Below, piece by piece: positions 44,069-52,598 of a DNA stretch of 64,000 bases. Position 1 is the stretch's first letter, and each line of letters opens with the position of its first letter. The stretch covers positions 62,001 through 126,000 of the forward strand of contig CACJXK010000003.1 in NCBI GenBank assembly GCA_902597335.1, read 5' to 3'. A program made the translations under genes and the position numbers. Under the pieces are notes generated by a model, which was not told the DNA's origin, searched no databases, and worked only from the letters and a program-made list of their open reading frames with translations. The stretch is from an uncultured Pelagibacteraceae bacterium (lineage in GTDB: Bacteria; Pseudomonadota; Alphaproteobacteria; Pelagibacterales; Pelagibacteraceae).

Positions 44069-44965
44069 TTTATCAATCTCTAAATTTGATTTCTTTAAAG
44101 TATCTGTAATGTATTTATAACCCATAATTGCATACTCAAGAGGATTTGCTTTTTTTGGGTCTTGCTCAGCCTCCACTACCAGCCAACCTTGGTAATTATT
44201 TTTTTTCAAAATATCAAACAGAGGTTTATAGTCGATACACCCATCGCCAGGTACAGTAAAAGCACCTTCTAAAAAAGCATCTCTAAAACTTAAATCTTCA
44301 GAAAGGACTTTATTCAACACTTCTTCTCTAATATCTTTGCAGTGAATATGGATTACTCTTTCTTTAAATTTATTGATCATATTAATAGAATTTCCTCTAG
44401 CAAACAACATATGACCGGTATCTAAAGTTAATTTTACACTGTCATTTGTATTTTCTAGCAATCTAATAGTTTCTTCTTCCGTTTCTATTACTGTACCCAT
44501 GTGATGGTGATATGCTAATGGCATGCCCTCGTCTTCGAGATATCTTGCAAGTTCAGATATTTTTATACAATAATCTTTCCATTCATCATTGGACATTTTT
44601 GGTCGACTTGAGAGTTTTTTTGTTGGATCGCCTTGTATTGACTCAAAAACTTCAGCAAATACAATACATGGAGCTTCGCAGTCTTTAAATAATTGAAGTT
44701 GGTTTTGAATTAATTTTTTTTCTTCTTCAACAGAATTTTTTCTAAGATTTCCGCTGTACCATCCAGAACATAATTTTAAATTATACTTATCTAGTTTTGG
44801 TAATAATTCCTTAGATGTTTTAGGAAATTTGCCACCTGACTCTATACCTATATATCCAGCCTGACTTGCTTCCGATAAACATTGTTCTAGAGGAGTATCT
44901 CCACCAAGTTCAGGCATGTCATCATTACTCCACGCTATTGGTGCTATCCCTAATTTTACTGACAT
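44063..44965 (-). CDS. iolE: 2-keto-myo-inositol dehydratase IolE
   Basis: 300 residues, xylose-isomerase-like TIM barrel. GIAPIAWSNDDMPELGGDTPL at the N-terminus, EKG-like GIESGGKFP, YHHHMGTVIET, TLDTGHMLFA, HCKDIR and EAEQDP match IolE (inosose dehydratase), which forms the diketone substrate of IolD. Unlike usual iol operons it stands alone on its strand, with divergent Gfo/Idh and iolG genes starting only 29 bp away. Confidence 0.93.
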   Translation of the reverse strand: MSVKLGIAPIAWSNDDMPELGGDTPLEQCLSEASQAGYIGIESGGKFPKTSKELLPKLDKYNLKLCSGWYSGNLRKNSVEEEKKLIQNQLQLFKDCEAPCIVFAEVFESIQGDPTKKLSSRPKMSNDEWKDYCIKISELARYLEDEGMPLAYHHHMGTVIETEEETIRLLENTNDSVKLTLDTGHMLFARGNSINMINKFKERVIHIHCKDIREEVLNKVLSEDLSFRDAFLEGAFTVPGDGCIDYKPLFDILKKNNYQGWLVVEAEQDPKKANPLEYAIMGYKYITDTLKKSNLEIDKL

Positions 44966-44994
44966 ATTTTTTTTATTTGCTAAGATATTTGATC

Positions 44995-46140
44995 ATGAGA
45001 TTAATTAAAGGCAAAAAAATCAAATTAGGCATTGTTGGTGGTGGCCCAAAATCATGGATAGGACATGTCCATAGAATTTCCTCAAGATTTGATGACGAAT
45101 ATGAAATTGTCTCAGGAGTTTTTTCAAAAAATTCAAATATTTCAAAGACTTTTGGAAAAAAAATAGGAATTGATAAAGATAGATGTTACTCAAATTATCA
45201 AGAAATGGCTTATAAAGAAGCTCTAAGACCTGATGGTATTGAGGTTGTAGCGATTATGACTCCACCTTCAAGTCACCAAATTATTGCAGAAAAATTTATA
45301 GATAAAAATATTCACATAATATCTGACAAGCCATTTGCAGGTGATCTATCACAAGCAAAAAAACTTTTTAAAAAAATTAAATCAAATAAAAATATAAAAT
45401 ATGCATTAACTCATAATTATTCAGCATATCCGATGGTTAGAGAAGCAAAAGTATTGGTCGATAAAGGGAAAATAGGAAAAGTTGAATATGTTAATGTAGA
45501 GTATGTTCAAGATTGGACTGATGGAAAAACAGTTAATAAAAATAATGCAAAAAAAATATTAAAATGGAAAATAAATAAAAAAATAGTTGGAACCTCGGCG
45601 GTTTTAAATGAGATTGGATCTCACGCTTATCACATAGCATGTTATGTTTCTGGATTAAAAGGTAGAAATGTATTTGCTGATATTAAACAAGTTTCAAAAA
45701 CTGTTAAAATGGATAGCAATGCTCAAGTAATGATCAACTTTAATAACAATGCAAAAGGCTTACTTTGGACAAGTGTTATGGCAAGAGGGGGTGTTTATGG
45801 TTTAAGATTTAGGATTTTTGGCACAAAAGGTAGCATAGAATGGGTTCAAAATGATCCAGGTTATCTTAAATTTAATCCATTAAAAGGTGCTGTAAAATTT
45901 TTAGAAAGAGGTTTTTTTAATGCAGAATTTTCAAAAAACTTTTCAAGAATTAAATATGGACATCCAGAAGGTTACTTAGATGCTTTTGCAAACATTTATA
46001 AAGAATTTGCAGAGTCATTAAGAACTAAATCAAAAAAAAGGTGGTTTTTTCCAAATGAACATGAAGGGCTTGAAACTGCAAAATTTATTGAAGCGTGCAA
46101 AATTTCAAATAAAAGAAAAGCGTGGATAAAAATAAAATAA
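44995..46140 (+). CDS. Gfo/Idh/MocA-family oxidoreductase (inositol-cluster member)
   Basis: 381 residues from the ATG at 44995. An upstream ATG at 44866 would extend the protein into the iolE gene with unlike sequence, so I reject it. GIVGGGPKSWIGHVHR at the N-terminus, SDKPFAGDL with the conserved Lys, and NEIGSHAYH with the catalytic His. Proteins of this size with the GGGPGSFIG-type start occur in myo- and scyllo-inositol operons. It overlaps iolG by 19 bp. Probable inositol or inosose dehydrogenase. Confidence 0.83.
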   Translation: MRLIKGKKIKLGIVGGGPKSWIGHVHRISSRFDDEYEIVSGVFSKNSNISKTFGKKIGIDKDRCYSNYQEMAYKEALRPDGIEVVAIMTPPSSHQIIAEKFIDKNIHIISDKPFAGDLSQAKKLFKKIKSNKNIKYALTHNYSAYPMVREAKVLVDKGKIGKVEYVNVEYVQDWTDGKTVNKNNAKKILKWKINKKIVGTSAVLNEIGSHAYHIACYVSGLKGRNVFADIKQVSKTVKMDSNAQVMINFNNNAKGLLWTSVMARGGVYGLRFRIFGTKGSIEWVQNDPGYLKFNPLKGAVKFLERGFFNAEFSKNFSRIKYGHPEGYLDAFANIYKEFAESLRTKSKKRWFFPNEHEGLETAKFIEACKISNKRKAWIKIK

Positions 46141-47132
46141 AAGTTGCTTTGCTTGGTCTTGGCAGAATTGGCCAAATGCATGCAAAAAATTTAATTGAAA
46201 ATAGGGAATTTAAGTTAAAATATGTCTTTGACCTAAACAAAGATTTATTAAAAAAAATATCTAATAAGTATAATGTTACTTCAATAAATAAACCTGATTT
46301 AGCTTTTAATGATAAAGACATTGACTGTATATTTATTGCGTCAAGTACACCTACACATTTAAAATTTATTGAGCAAGGTGTAAAACAAAATAAAATTATT
46401 TTTTGCGAAAAACCATTAGATCTGAGTATAAAAAAAATTAATTCGTGTCTTAAAAGAATAAAAAAATTTAAACCAAAAGTACAAATGGGTTTTAATAGAA
46501 GATATGACGTTGGACACCATTCATTAAAACAACATTTAAAACAAAAAATTGGAAGATTAGAAAAAATTATAATTACCAGTCGAGATCCCTCTCCTCCTTC
46601 ACTTAAATATTTAAAAAGTTCAGGTGGGATATTTAAAGATATGATGATTCACGATTTTGATCTTGCAAGATATTATTTAGGAAAAGACGAATTCCAATCA
46701 ATTTTTGCTATGGGTAGCAACTTATCAGATAAACGTTTTAATAAAATTAATGATTATGAATTGGCAACGACAATAATCAAATCCAAAAAAGGGGTGCAAT
46801 GTATTATAACAAATTCAAGACATTGTAGCTTTGGATATGATCAAAGAGTAGAATTATTCGGAAATAAAGGAATGCTAGTTTCAGACAATAAAAGAAACGA
46901 TGAAATAAATTATTTTTCAAAAAGCTCAACAAACAGTAAATCACCTCTTCTTCACTTCTTTATTGAGAGATATTCTGAAGCTTTTAAACTTCAATTATTC
47001 GATCTAGCAAAATTTTGTAGAAAAAATATAAAACCTAGAGCAGTTTTTGAAGATGGAAGAAAATCAATTATATTGGCAGAGGGAGCAATGAACTCTATAA
47101 AGTCGAAAAAGTTTGAAAAACTAATTTATTGA
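46122..47132 (+). CDS. iolG: myo-Inositol 2-dehydrogenase IolG
   Basis: 336 residues, GTG start at 46122. GLGRIGQMHAKNL, the CEKPLD Lys motif near residue 92, GFNRRYD, SRDPSPPSLKYLKSSGG and MMIHDFDLARY are typical of bacterial IolG. It oxidises myo-inositol to 2-keto-myo-inositol for IolE. It ends 3 bp before the convergent EamA gene. Confidence 0.9.
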   Translation: MDKNKIKVALLGLGRIGQMHAKNLIENREFKLKYVFDLNKDLLKKISNKYNVTSINKPDLAFNDKDIDCIFIASSTPTHLKFIEQGVKQNKIIFCEKPLDLSIKKINSCLKRIKKFKPKVQMGFNRRYDVGHHSLKQHLKQKIGRLEKIIITSRDPSPPSLKYLKSSGGIFKDMMIHDFDLARYYLGKDEFQSIFAMGSNLSDKRFNKINDYELATTIIKSKKGVQCIITNSRHCSFGYDQRVELFGNKGMLVSDNKRNDEINYFSKSSTNSKSPLLHFFIERYSEAFKLQLFDLAKFCRKNIKPRAVFEDGRKSIILAEGAMNSIKSKKFEKLIY

Positions 47133-47135
47133 AAT

Positions 47136-48029
47136 TTAAATTCCTTCTATTTTTTTGTCTCCTGATTTTTTGACAAAATATATTCCAAGTATAACAATAA
47201 ATAATGAAATTAATATTTTTGAAGTAACTAATTCATTAAGAAATAAGTACCCAAGAATTACTCCAAATATTGGTATTAAATAAGCGACCTGGCTTTGAAA
47301 AACTAAACCGTTTCTTTTCAATATCATAAATCTCAATAACCAAGCTATACCAGTAGGAAATACACCAAGATATATTAAAGACAAAGTTGACTCTAATGAT
47401 GGATTTAAATTCCAAGGTTGCTCTATAATTAAAGAAATTGGGCAAACAAATATTGTTCCCCAAATTAATATTGATGCAGTAACATTTTCATTTTTTTTAT
47501 GACTTATTTTTAAAGTTAATATTCCACCAATAACATAAAATGTTGAACCAACTAATATCATTAAAGCAGAAAATAAATTTTCATCATTAATTAATAGATT
47601 TTCGGAAAAAAGATAAACTATTCCTAAAAATCCTAGAATTATACCTAATATTTTTACTAAATTTATTTTTTCTTTATCTATAAACAAATGAGCTAAAATA
47701 GTTGCGCTGATAGGAGTGGTAGACATTAATATTGCTGCTAAATTACTTTGGACTTTTTGTACCCCGTAAGCAATTAAAAAAAATGGAATAACCAAATTAA
47801 TAACACCAATTGCAGCAAACCATTTCCAATCTTTTGAAAAGACTTCAATTTTAATTTTTTTATAAAAACATAACAATAATACTGGGATCATTCCAAAAAA
47901 AATCCTTAAAAACGCAATTGTTATTGGACCATAAGAGTAAGTCGCAATTTTAATATTGAAAAAGGCTGAAGCCCATATGAGTGACAGCAAAACTAATATG
48001 AAATAATCAGATGTTTTGGGTGAAGTCAT
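47136..48029 (-). CDS. EamA/DMT-superfamily membrane transporter
   Basis: 297 residues with ten hydrophobic helices in two EamA repeats (LLSLIWASAFFNIKIA; second repeat with YLGVFPTGIAWLL). It overlaps the upstream ybaK-like gene by 4 bp, so the two are translated together. Substrate not predictable. It marks the right-hand end of the island before the core genes. Confidence 0.82.
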   Translation of the reverse strand: MTSPKTSDYFILVLLSLIWASAFFNIKIATYSYGPITIAFLRIFFGMIPVLLLCFYKKIKIEVFSKDWKWFAAIGVINLVIPFFLIAYGVQKVQSNLAAILMSTTPISATILAHLFIDKEKINLVKILGIILGFLGIVYLFSENLLINDENLFSALMILVGSTFYVIGGILTLKISHKKNENVTASILIWGTIFVCPISLIIEQPWNLNPSLESTLSLIYLGVFPTGIAWLLRFMILKRNGLVFQSQVAYLIPIFGVILGYLFLNELVTSKILISLFIVILGIYFVKKSGDKKIEGI

Positions 48030-48505
48030 TCTACAATATCTTTTACTTTTCCATTGGTTAAATTAAGCAGTTCATCAAAATTTATTCTGAAAATACAGTT
48101 TGGATGTCCTGCTGCGGCATATAAATTTTTAAATCTATTTAAAGACTCATCAACAAGAATTTCTAATTTATTTTTATGGCCTACTGGTGATACTCCTCCG
48201 ATAGTATATCCTGTTTGATCTTTAACCTCATCTGGAGAGGCCATGCTCAAATCTTTACTATTAAAAATTTTTTTTAATTTATTTAATGAACATCTTTTAT
48301 CGCCAGATACTAAGCAGAGTAAAAAATTTCCCTCATTCCTAAATAATAAACTTTTTACAATTGAACCAACTTCAGTATTTAATGAATTTGCAGCATCATT
48401 TGCTGTTCTTGCGGTTTGCTCTAATTCAATTACCTTTATTTCACTATTAAACTTTTTTAATGCTTCTTTTGCTCTTTTAACTGCTTCTTTATTAAGTGCT
48501 GACAT
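48026..48505 (-). CDS. ybaK: YbaK/EbsC-family aminoacyl-tRNA deacylase
   Basis: 159 residues. The central region with SLLFR, CLVSGDKRCSLNKL and TGYTIGGVSPVGHK shows the YbaK/ProX fold that hydrolyses mischarged tRNA (Cys-tRNAPro or Ala-tRNAPro). The conserved Lys is in the IVKSLLF segment near residue 49. Divergent from glnA, with a 142-bp gap that carries no other gene. Confidence 0.9.
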   Translation of the reverse strand: MSALNKEAVKRAKEALKKFNSEIKVIELEQTARTANDAANSLNTEVGSIVKSLLFRNEGNFLLCLVSGDKRCSLNKLKKIFNSKDLSMASPDEVKDQTGYTIGGVSPVGHKNKLEILVDESLNRFKNLYAAAGHPNCIFRINFDELLNLTNGKVKDIVE

Positions 48506-48647
48506 TAGTACAACTCTTGATTGATTGAAAAATTGCGATTTTTAAGGTTAATATACATGTAATTAAAGCATAACTGATATCTATTTTATAGACATTATTT
48601 ATCTTTTCTTAACTGATAATAGAACAAGAAAATTTATAGGAGATAAT

Positions 48648-50054
48648 ATGAGCGCTAGGGACGTATTAAAACAAATTAAATCTAAGAATGTTGAGTATGT
48701 TGATCTTAGATTCACTGATCCAAGAGGAAAACTGCAACACCTTACAATGGATAAAACTATAGTTGATGAAGGTATGCTGAACGATGGAGTATTTTTTGAT
48801 GGCTCTTCGATTGCTGGTTGGAAAGCGATAAATGAGTCTGACATGATATTAAAACCAGATTTAAGCAGAACAGTAATGGATCCATATACATCACATAATA
48901 CAATGATTTTATTTTGCGATATTTTGGATGCTGTTAAAAAAGACCCATACGAAAGAGATCCAAGGGGAATAGCTAAAAAAGCAGAAGCATATTTAAAAAA
49001 AACTGGAATTGGAGACAAAGCTTACTTTGGACCAGAGCCAGAATTTTTTGTTTTTGATGATGTAAAAATTAAAAATGATATGAATGAAACTGGTTTCTCA
49101 ATTGACAGTTCTGAAGGACCTTATAATTCAGGTAAATCATATGACAATGGTAATATGGGCCACAGACCTGGTATTAAAGGAGGCTATTTTCCTGTGCCAC
49201 CAGTAGATAGTGCTCAGGATATGAGAGGCGAATACTTGAAAGGTCTAAGAGATGTAGGTATTACTGTTGAAAAACACCACCATGAAGTTGCACCTAGTCA
49301 ACATGAACTAGGAATGTTGTTTGGAACATTAGTTGATCAAGCTGATAATGTTCAACTTTATAAATATGTAGTTCAGATGGTTTCACATTCATTTGGAAAG
49401 ACTGCTACTTTTATGCCAAAACCAGTAAAAGGTGACAATGGCTCTGGAATGCATACTCACCAGTCAATTTGGAAAGGTAAAACTCCAGTATTTTCTGGTA
49501 ATAAGTATGCTGGTCTATCTCAAACAGCTCTTTATTATATTGGTGGTATTTTAAAACATGCTAAGGCAATAAATGCATTTTCAAATGCTACTACAAATAG
49601 TTATAAAAGACTAATCCCAGGATTTGAGGCACCAGTTTTACTTGCATACTCTGCAAGAAACAGATCTGCATCATGTAGAATTCCAATAACTTTAAGCAAA
49701 AAAGGTGCAAGATGCGAGATTAGATTCCCTGATGCTTCAGGTAATCCGTATTTAACATTTGCATCAATGTTAATGGCAGGTCTTGACGGTATAAAAAATA
49801 AAATTGATCCAGGTAAGTCTTTTGACCAGGACCTTTATGCATTAACTGAAAAACAAGTTAAAAAAGTTCCTACAGTTTGTGGATCATTAAGAGAAGCTAT
49901 GGAAGCTCTTGATAAAGATAGAAACTTTTTAAAACAAGGTAATGTATTTACTGACGATCAGATAGATGCGTACATTGAGTTAAAGTATGAAGAAATTCAT
50001 AATTTTGAACATACGCCGCACCCTATCGAATTCGATATGTATTATAGCTGTTAA
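48648..50054 (+). CDS. glnA: Glutamine synthetase type I
   Basis: 468 residues, GSI-beta length. The N-terminal beta-grasp part (FTDPRGKLQHLT), PEPEFFVFD, GGYFPVPP, the ATP-binding and substrate motifs NGSGMHTHQS and NRSASCRIP, and the adenylylation-site Tyr (QDLYALTE near residue 394) are present, so GlnE-type regulation is plausible. Good AGGAGA ribosome site. Assimilates ammonium; a core gene that forms the right boundary of the catabolic island. A stable hairpin follows the stop codon. Confidence 0.96.
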   Translation: MSARDVLKQIKSKNVEYVDLRFTDPRGKLQHLTMDKTIVDEGMLNDGVFFDGSSIAGWKAINESDMILKPDLSRTVMDPYTSHNTMILFCDILDAVKKDPYERDPRGIAKKAEAYLKKTGIGDKAYFGPEPEFFVFDDVKIKNDMNETGFSIDSSEGPYNSGKSYDNGNMGHRPGIKGGYFPVPPVDSAQDMRGEYLKGLRDVGITVEKHHHEVAPSQHELGMLFGTLVDQADNVQLYKYVVQMVSHSFGKTATFMPKPVKGDNGSGMHTHQSIWKGKTPVFSGNKYAGLSQTALYYIGGILKHAKAINAFSNATTNSYKRLIPGFEAPVLLAYSARNRSASCRIPITLSKKGARCEIRFPDASGNPYLTFASMLMAGLDGIKNKIDPGKSFDQDLYALTEKQVKKVPTVCGSLREAMEALDKDRNFLKQGNVFTDDQIDAYIELKYEEIHNFEHTPHPIEFDMYYSC

Positions 50055-50067
50055 AAGGCTTTATTTT

Positions 50068-50099
50068 GGGTAATACCTGCTGCGATAGCAGGTATTCCC
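50068..50099 (+). terminator. Hairpin downstream of glnA
   Basis: AATACCTGCT / AGCAGGTATT, a perfect 10-bp stem with 5-nt loop (50072-50096), extended by GGG/CCC across a one-base bulge. No U run follows, so it is a 3'-end stabiliser or factor-dependent terminator rather than a standard intrinsic one. Confidence 0.65.
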
Positions 50100-50141
50100 T
50101 ATAAGAAATTCTCATTTAAAATAATTTTGTTATTAAAATAT

Positions 50142-50279
50142 ATGACAAAATTTATATCTTCTTTAAAAAATATTATTGGTTTTAAGAAGCCAAACTATAG
50201 AAAAATTAAAAGGAAGAATAATAAAATTTATACAATGAATAAAAGAGGACAATATTGGTTTATTTCATATTACCAATAA
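50142..50279 (+). CDS. Possible small basic protein, 45 residues
   Basis: ATG to TAA frame of 45 codons between glnA and sufA: rich in Lys, Arg, Asn and Tyr (NKRGQYWFISYYQ at the end). It fills the space almost exactly, ending 6 bp before the convergent sufA stop. There is no recognisable ribosome site, and I know no family. Its position in a genome with almost no empty DNA is the only support. Confidence 0.4.
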   Translation: MTKFISSLKNIIGFKKPNYRKIKRKNNKIYTMNKRGQYWFISYYQ

Positions 50280-50285
50280 ATAGTA

Positions 50286-50621
50286 TTAAATTTTAAAGGA
50301 CTCTCCACACCCACATCTTTCAGTTTCATTCGGATTATTAAAAACAAATTGAGAGGAAAATTCCTCTTGTTTATAGTCCATCTCTGTTCCAAATAAGTAC
50401 ATAACTGCTGCGGAGTCTATAAATACCTTTACTCCTTTATCCTCTATAACTTCGTCATTAGGATTAATTTTATTGGTATATTCCATTACGTATGACATTC
50501 CTGCACAGCCTCCAGATTTGACTCCAACTCTCACTCCTATAGAGTCATTGCTTGCTGATGACATGATTTCCTTAATCCTAGTAGCCGCTTGATCGCTTAA
50601 TGAGATTATTTGTTTTGTCAT
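50286..50621 (-). CDS. sufA: Fe-S cluster assembly A-type carrier SufA/IscA
   Basis: 111 residues of HesB/IscA type. The three Cys that bind the cluster are in GGCAGMSY (about 38) and the C-terminal CGCG pair (about 103-105). It overlaps the SufT-like gene by 4 bp and is the last gene of the suf operon. Inserts or carries Fe-S clusters made on the SufBCD scaffold. Confidence 0.93.
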   Translation of the reverse strand: MTKQIISLSDQAATRIKEIMSSASNDSIGVRVGVKSGGCAGMSYVMEYTNKINPNDEVIEDKGVKVFIDSAAVMYLFGTEMDYKQEEFSSQFVFNNPNETERCGCGESFKI

Positions 50622-50914
50622 AAATTTAATTCTAGTTTTGCTGCCTCAGACATCATTGATTTATCCCATGGTGGTTCCCACACTAAATCTAACTCAACTT
50701 TGTCAACTTCATCTATTTGCATGATACTATCTTTAACCTCTTTAGGCAAACTTTCAGCAACTGGACAGTTTGGAGTGGTTAAAGTCATTTTAACACTTAC
50801 ATGTTTTTTATTTATAATAATATCATATATTAATCCTAGCTCATAAATATTTACCGGTATCTCAGGATCATAAATTTTTTTTATTTCATTTATTACTTTT
50901 TCTTTTAATTCCAT
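50618..50914 (-). CDS. sufT: SufT-type (DUF59/MIP18) Fe-S maturation protein
   Basis: 98 residues from the ATG at 50914; a TTG at 50920 could add two residues. DPEIPVNIYELGLIY and CPVAESLP with the conserved Cys and the C-terminal WEPPW are MIP18-family marks. Helps Fe-S protein maturation. Lies between sufU and sufA with overlapping or 2-bp junctions. Confidence 0.92.
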   Translation of the reverse strand: MELKEKVINEIKKIYDPEIPVNIYELGLIYDIIINKKHVSVKMTLTTPNCPVAESLPKEVKDSIMQIDEVDKVELDLVWEPPWDKSMMSEAAKLELNL

Positions 50915-50916
50915 AA

Positions 50917-51381
50917 TCAATCTTCCGTGCTTGCTATTTCTTGAGAATTATTCATTGCAGAAGTTAGTGTGTGCCAAGATAGAGTTGCACATTTTACTCT
51001 CATTGGGTATTGTTTTACTCCAGATAAACACATTAATTTTGTTTTTTCATCTTCGCTTAAAAGCTGTGTGTTTAATTCATCTTTCTCTTTTATCATGTCC
51101 AAAAAGTCTGTAACAATCTCTTTTACTTCCTTTTCTTCTTTTCCTCTAACTAGATCAGTCATAATTGATGCTGAAGCCATTGTAATTGCACAACCGTTTC
51201 CCTCAAAAGAAATATCTTCAACTTTATTATTATCATTTAGTTTTAAATATATATGAACATTATCTCCACATAATGGATTGTTTCCTTTTGCATCCCTGGT
51301 AAAATTATCTGTTTTTCTTAGATTTCTAGGATTCTTTCCATGCTCCAAAATAATTTCTTGATATAATTCTTTTAAGTTCAT
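50917..51381 (-). CDS. sufU: SufU/IscU-like sulfur relay or scaffold protein
   Basis: 154 residues. Cys38 and Asp40 (LCGD), Cys64 (GNGCAI) and Cys131 (VKCATLSWHTL) are the three Cys of the SufU/IscU fold; the extended linker between the second and third of these Cys (with Cys118) is SufU-like. It overlaps sufS by 4 bp. In SufU systems it accepts persulfide from SufS and delivers it to SufBCD. Confidence 0.93.
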   Translation of the reverse strand: MNLKELYQEIILEHGKNPRNLRKTDNFTRDAKGNNPLCGDNVHIYLKLNDNNKVEDISFEGNGCAITMASASIMTDLVRGKEEKEVKEIVTDFLDMIKEKDELNTQLLSEDEKTKLMCLSGVKQYPMRVKCATLSWHTLTSAMNNSQEIASTED

Positions 51382-52598
51382 TTTAAATTAAATATTTTTT
51401 TGCAATTATTTATTGAGTTGTTAAGTTGATCAATGTCGTCTTTAGTATTGTAAACTCCAAAAGATGCTCTCGCAGTTGCAGGTAAACCTAATTTCTCGTG
51501 AAGTATTTGACAACAGTGATGTCCAGCTCTAATTGCTACTCCATCCTCATCTAAAATTGTAGCTATATCGTGAGGATGAATACCTTCTATCGTAAATGAT
51601 ATAACTCCACCTTTGTTTTTAGGATTACCAATAATATTTACAGAATTATTCTTACCTAAAAGATCAACAGCATAATCAAGCAATTCTGTCTCGTGCTTCT
51701 CGATGTTTTCAATTCCAATTTTTTCAAGAAATTTAATTGACTCGTTAAAAGCAATAACTTGAGCAGTTGCCATCGTTCCTGCTTCATATTTATTTGGCAA
51801 TTCTCCATAAGAAATACCCTTTTTCTTTACCTCTCTTATCATTCCTCCGCCACCTTGGTATGGAGGAAGATCTTCTAACCATTTTTTTTTAGCATAAAGC
51901 ACACCAATTCCTGTAGGGCCATACATTTTATGGCCTGATATCGCATAAAAATCACAATCTAGATCTTGCATATCTAATTTTAAATGAGGTGCTCCTTGGC
52001 AACCATCGACTAATACTGGAATACCTTTAGAATGGGCAAAGCTTACAATTTCTTTAATTGGAAGTATTGCTCCAGTCACATTCGATAAATGTGTTACACA
52101 TATAATTTTAGTTCTATCAGTTATTTTTTTTTTAATTTCTTCCAATGTTACTTCACCTTGGTCATTTACTTCAGCAAATTCAATATTTATTTTTTTTGAT
52201 TTTCTTAAAAAATGCCATGGAACATAATTAGAATGATGTTCTAATTCTGTAATTAATACTTCATCACCTTCATCAAGATATTTTTGCCCAAATGTATTTG
52301 CTACAAGATTTATTGCCTCTGTTGCGCCTTTTGTAAAAACAATTTCATTTTTATCAGATGCATTTATATATTTTTGAACAGAAGTTCTTGTTTGCTCATA
52401 CAAATTTGTTGCTGCAACCGCTAAATAATGAACGCTTCTACCTACATTTGAAAATTCCTTAGAATAAAAATCATATATTCTATCAATTACTATTCTTGGT
52501 TTTTGAGAGGAATTTGCACTATCTAGATAAACAAGATCATTATTTTGTACTTTATTGTCAAAAATAGGAAATTCTTTTTTAATCTGATCTATATTCAT
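51378..52598 (-). CDS. sufS: Cysteine desulfurase SufS
   Basis: 406 residues. PLP-binding Lys224 (SGHKMYGPTGIG), TELEHHSNYVPW, HLSNVTGA, and the catalytic Cys in RAGHHCCQ near residue 363 show group II SufS. It overlaps both neighbours by 4 bp. It supplies persulfide sulfur for Fe-S clusters. Confidence 0.95.
   Translation of the reverse strand: MNIDQIKKEFPIFDNKVQNNDLVYLDSANSSQKPRIVIDRIYDFYSKEFSNVGRSVHYLAVAATNLYEQTRTSVQKYINASDKNEIVFTKGATEAINLVANTFGQKYLDEGDEVLITELEHHSNYVPWHFLRKSKKINIEFAEVNDQGEVTLEEIKKKITDRTKIICVTHLSNVTGAILPIKEIVSFAHSKGIPVLVDGCQGAPHLKLDMQDLDCDFYAISGHKMYGPTGIGVLYAKKKWLEDLPPYQGGGGMIREVKKKGISYGELPNKYEAGTMATAQVIAFNESIKFLEKIGIENIEKHETELLDYAVDLLGKNNSVNIIGNPKNKGGVISFTIEGIHPHDIATILDEDGVAIRAGHHCCQILHEKLGLPATARASFGVYNTKDDIDQLNNSINNCKKIFNLK

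Noticed and set aside
44866..44994. N-terminal extension of the Gfo/Idh gene with hydrophobic residues
   Set aside because: It runs antisense through iolE and would put an unlikely hydrophobic segment before a standard Rossmann start; the ATG at 44995 fits the family.
48599..49018. 139-residue minus-strand frame over the start of glnA
   Set aside because: Antisense shadow of glnA; the plus-strand protein is clearly glutamine synthetase with its own ribosome site.
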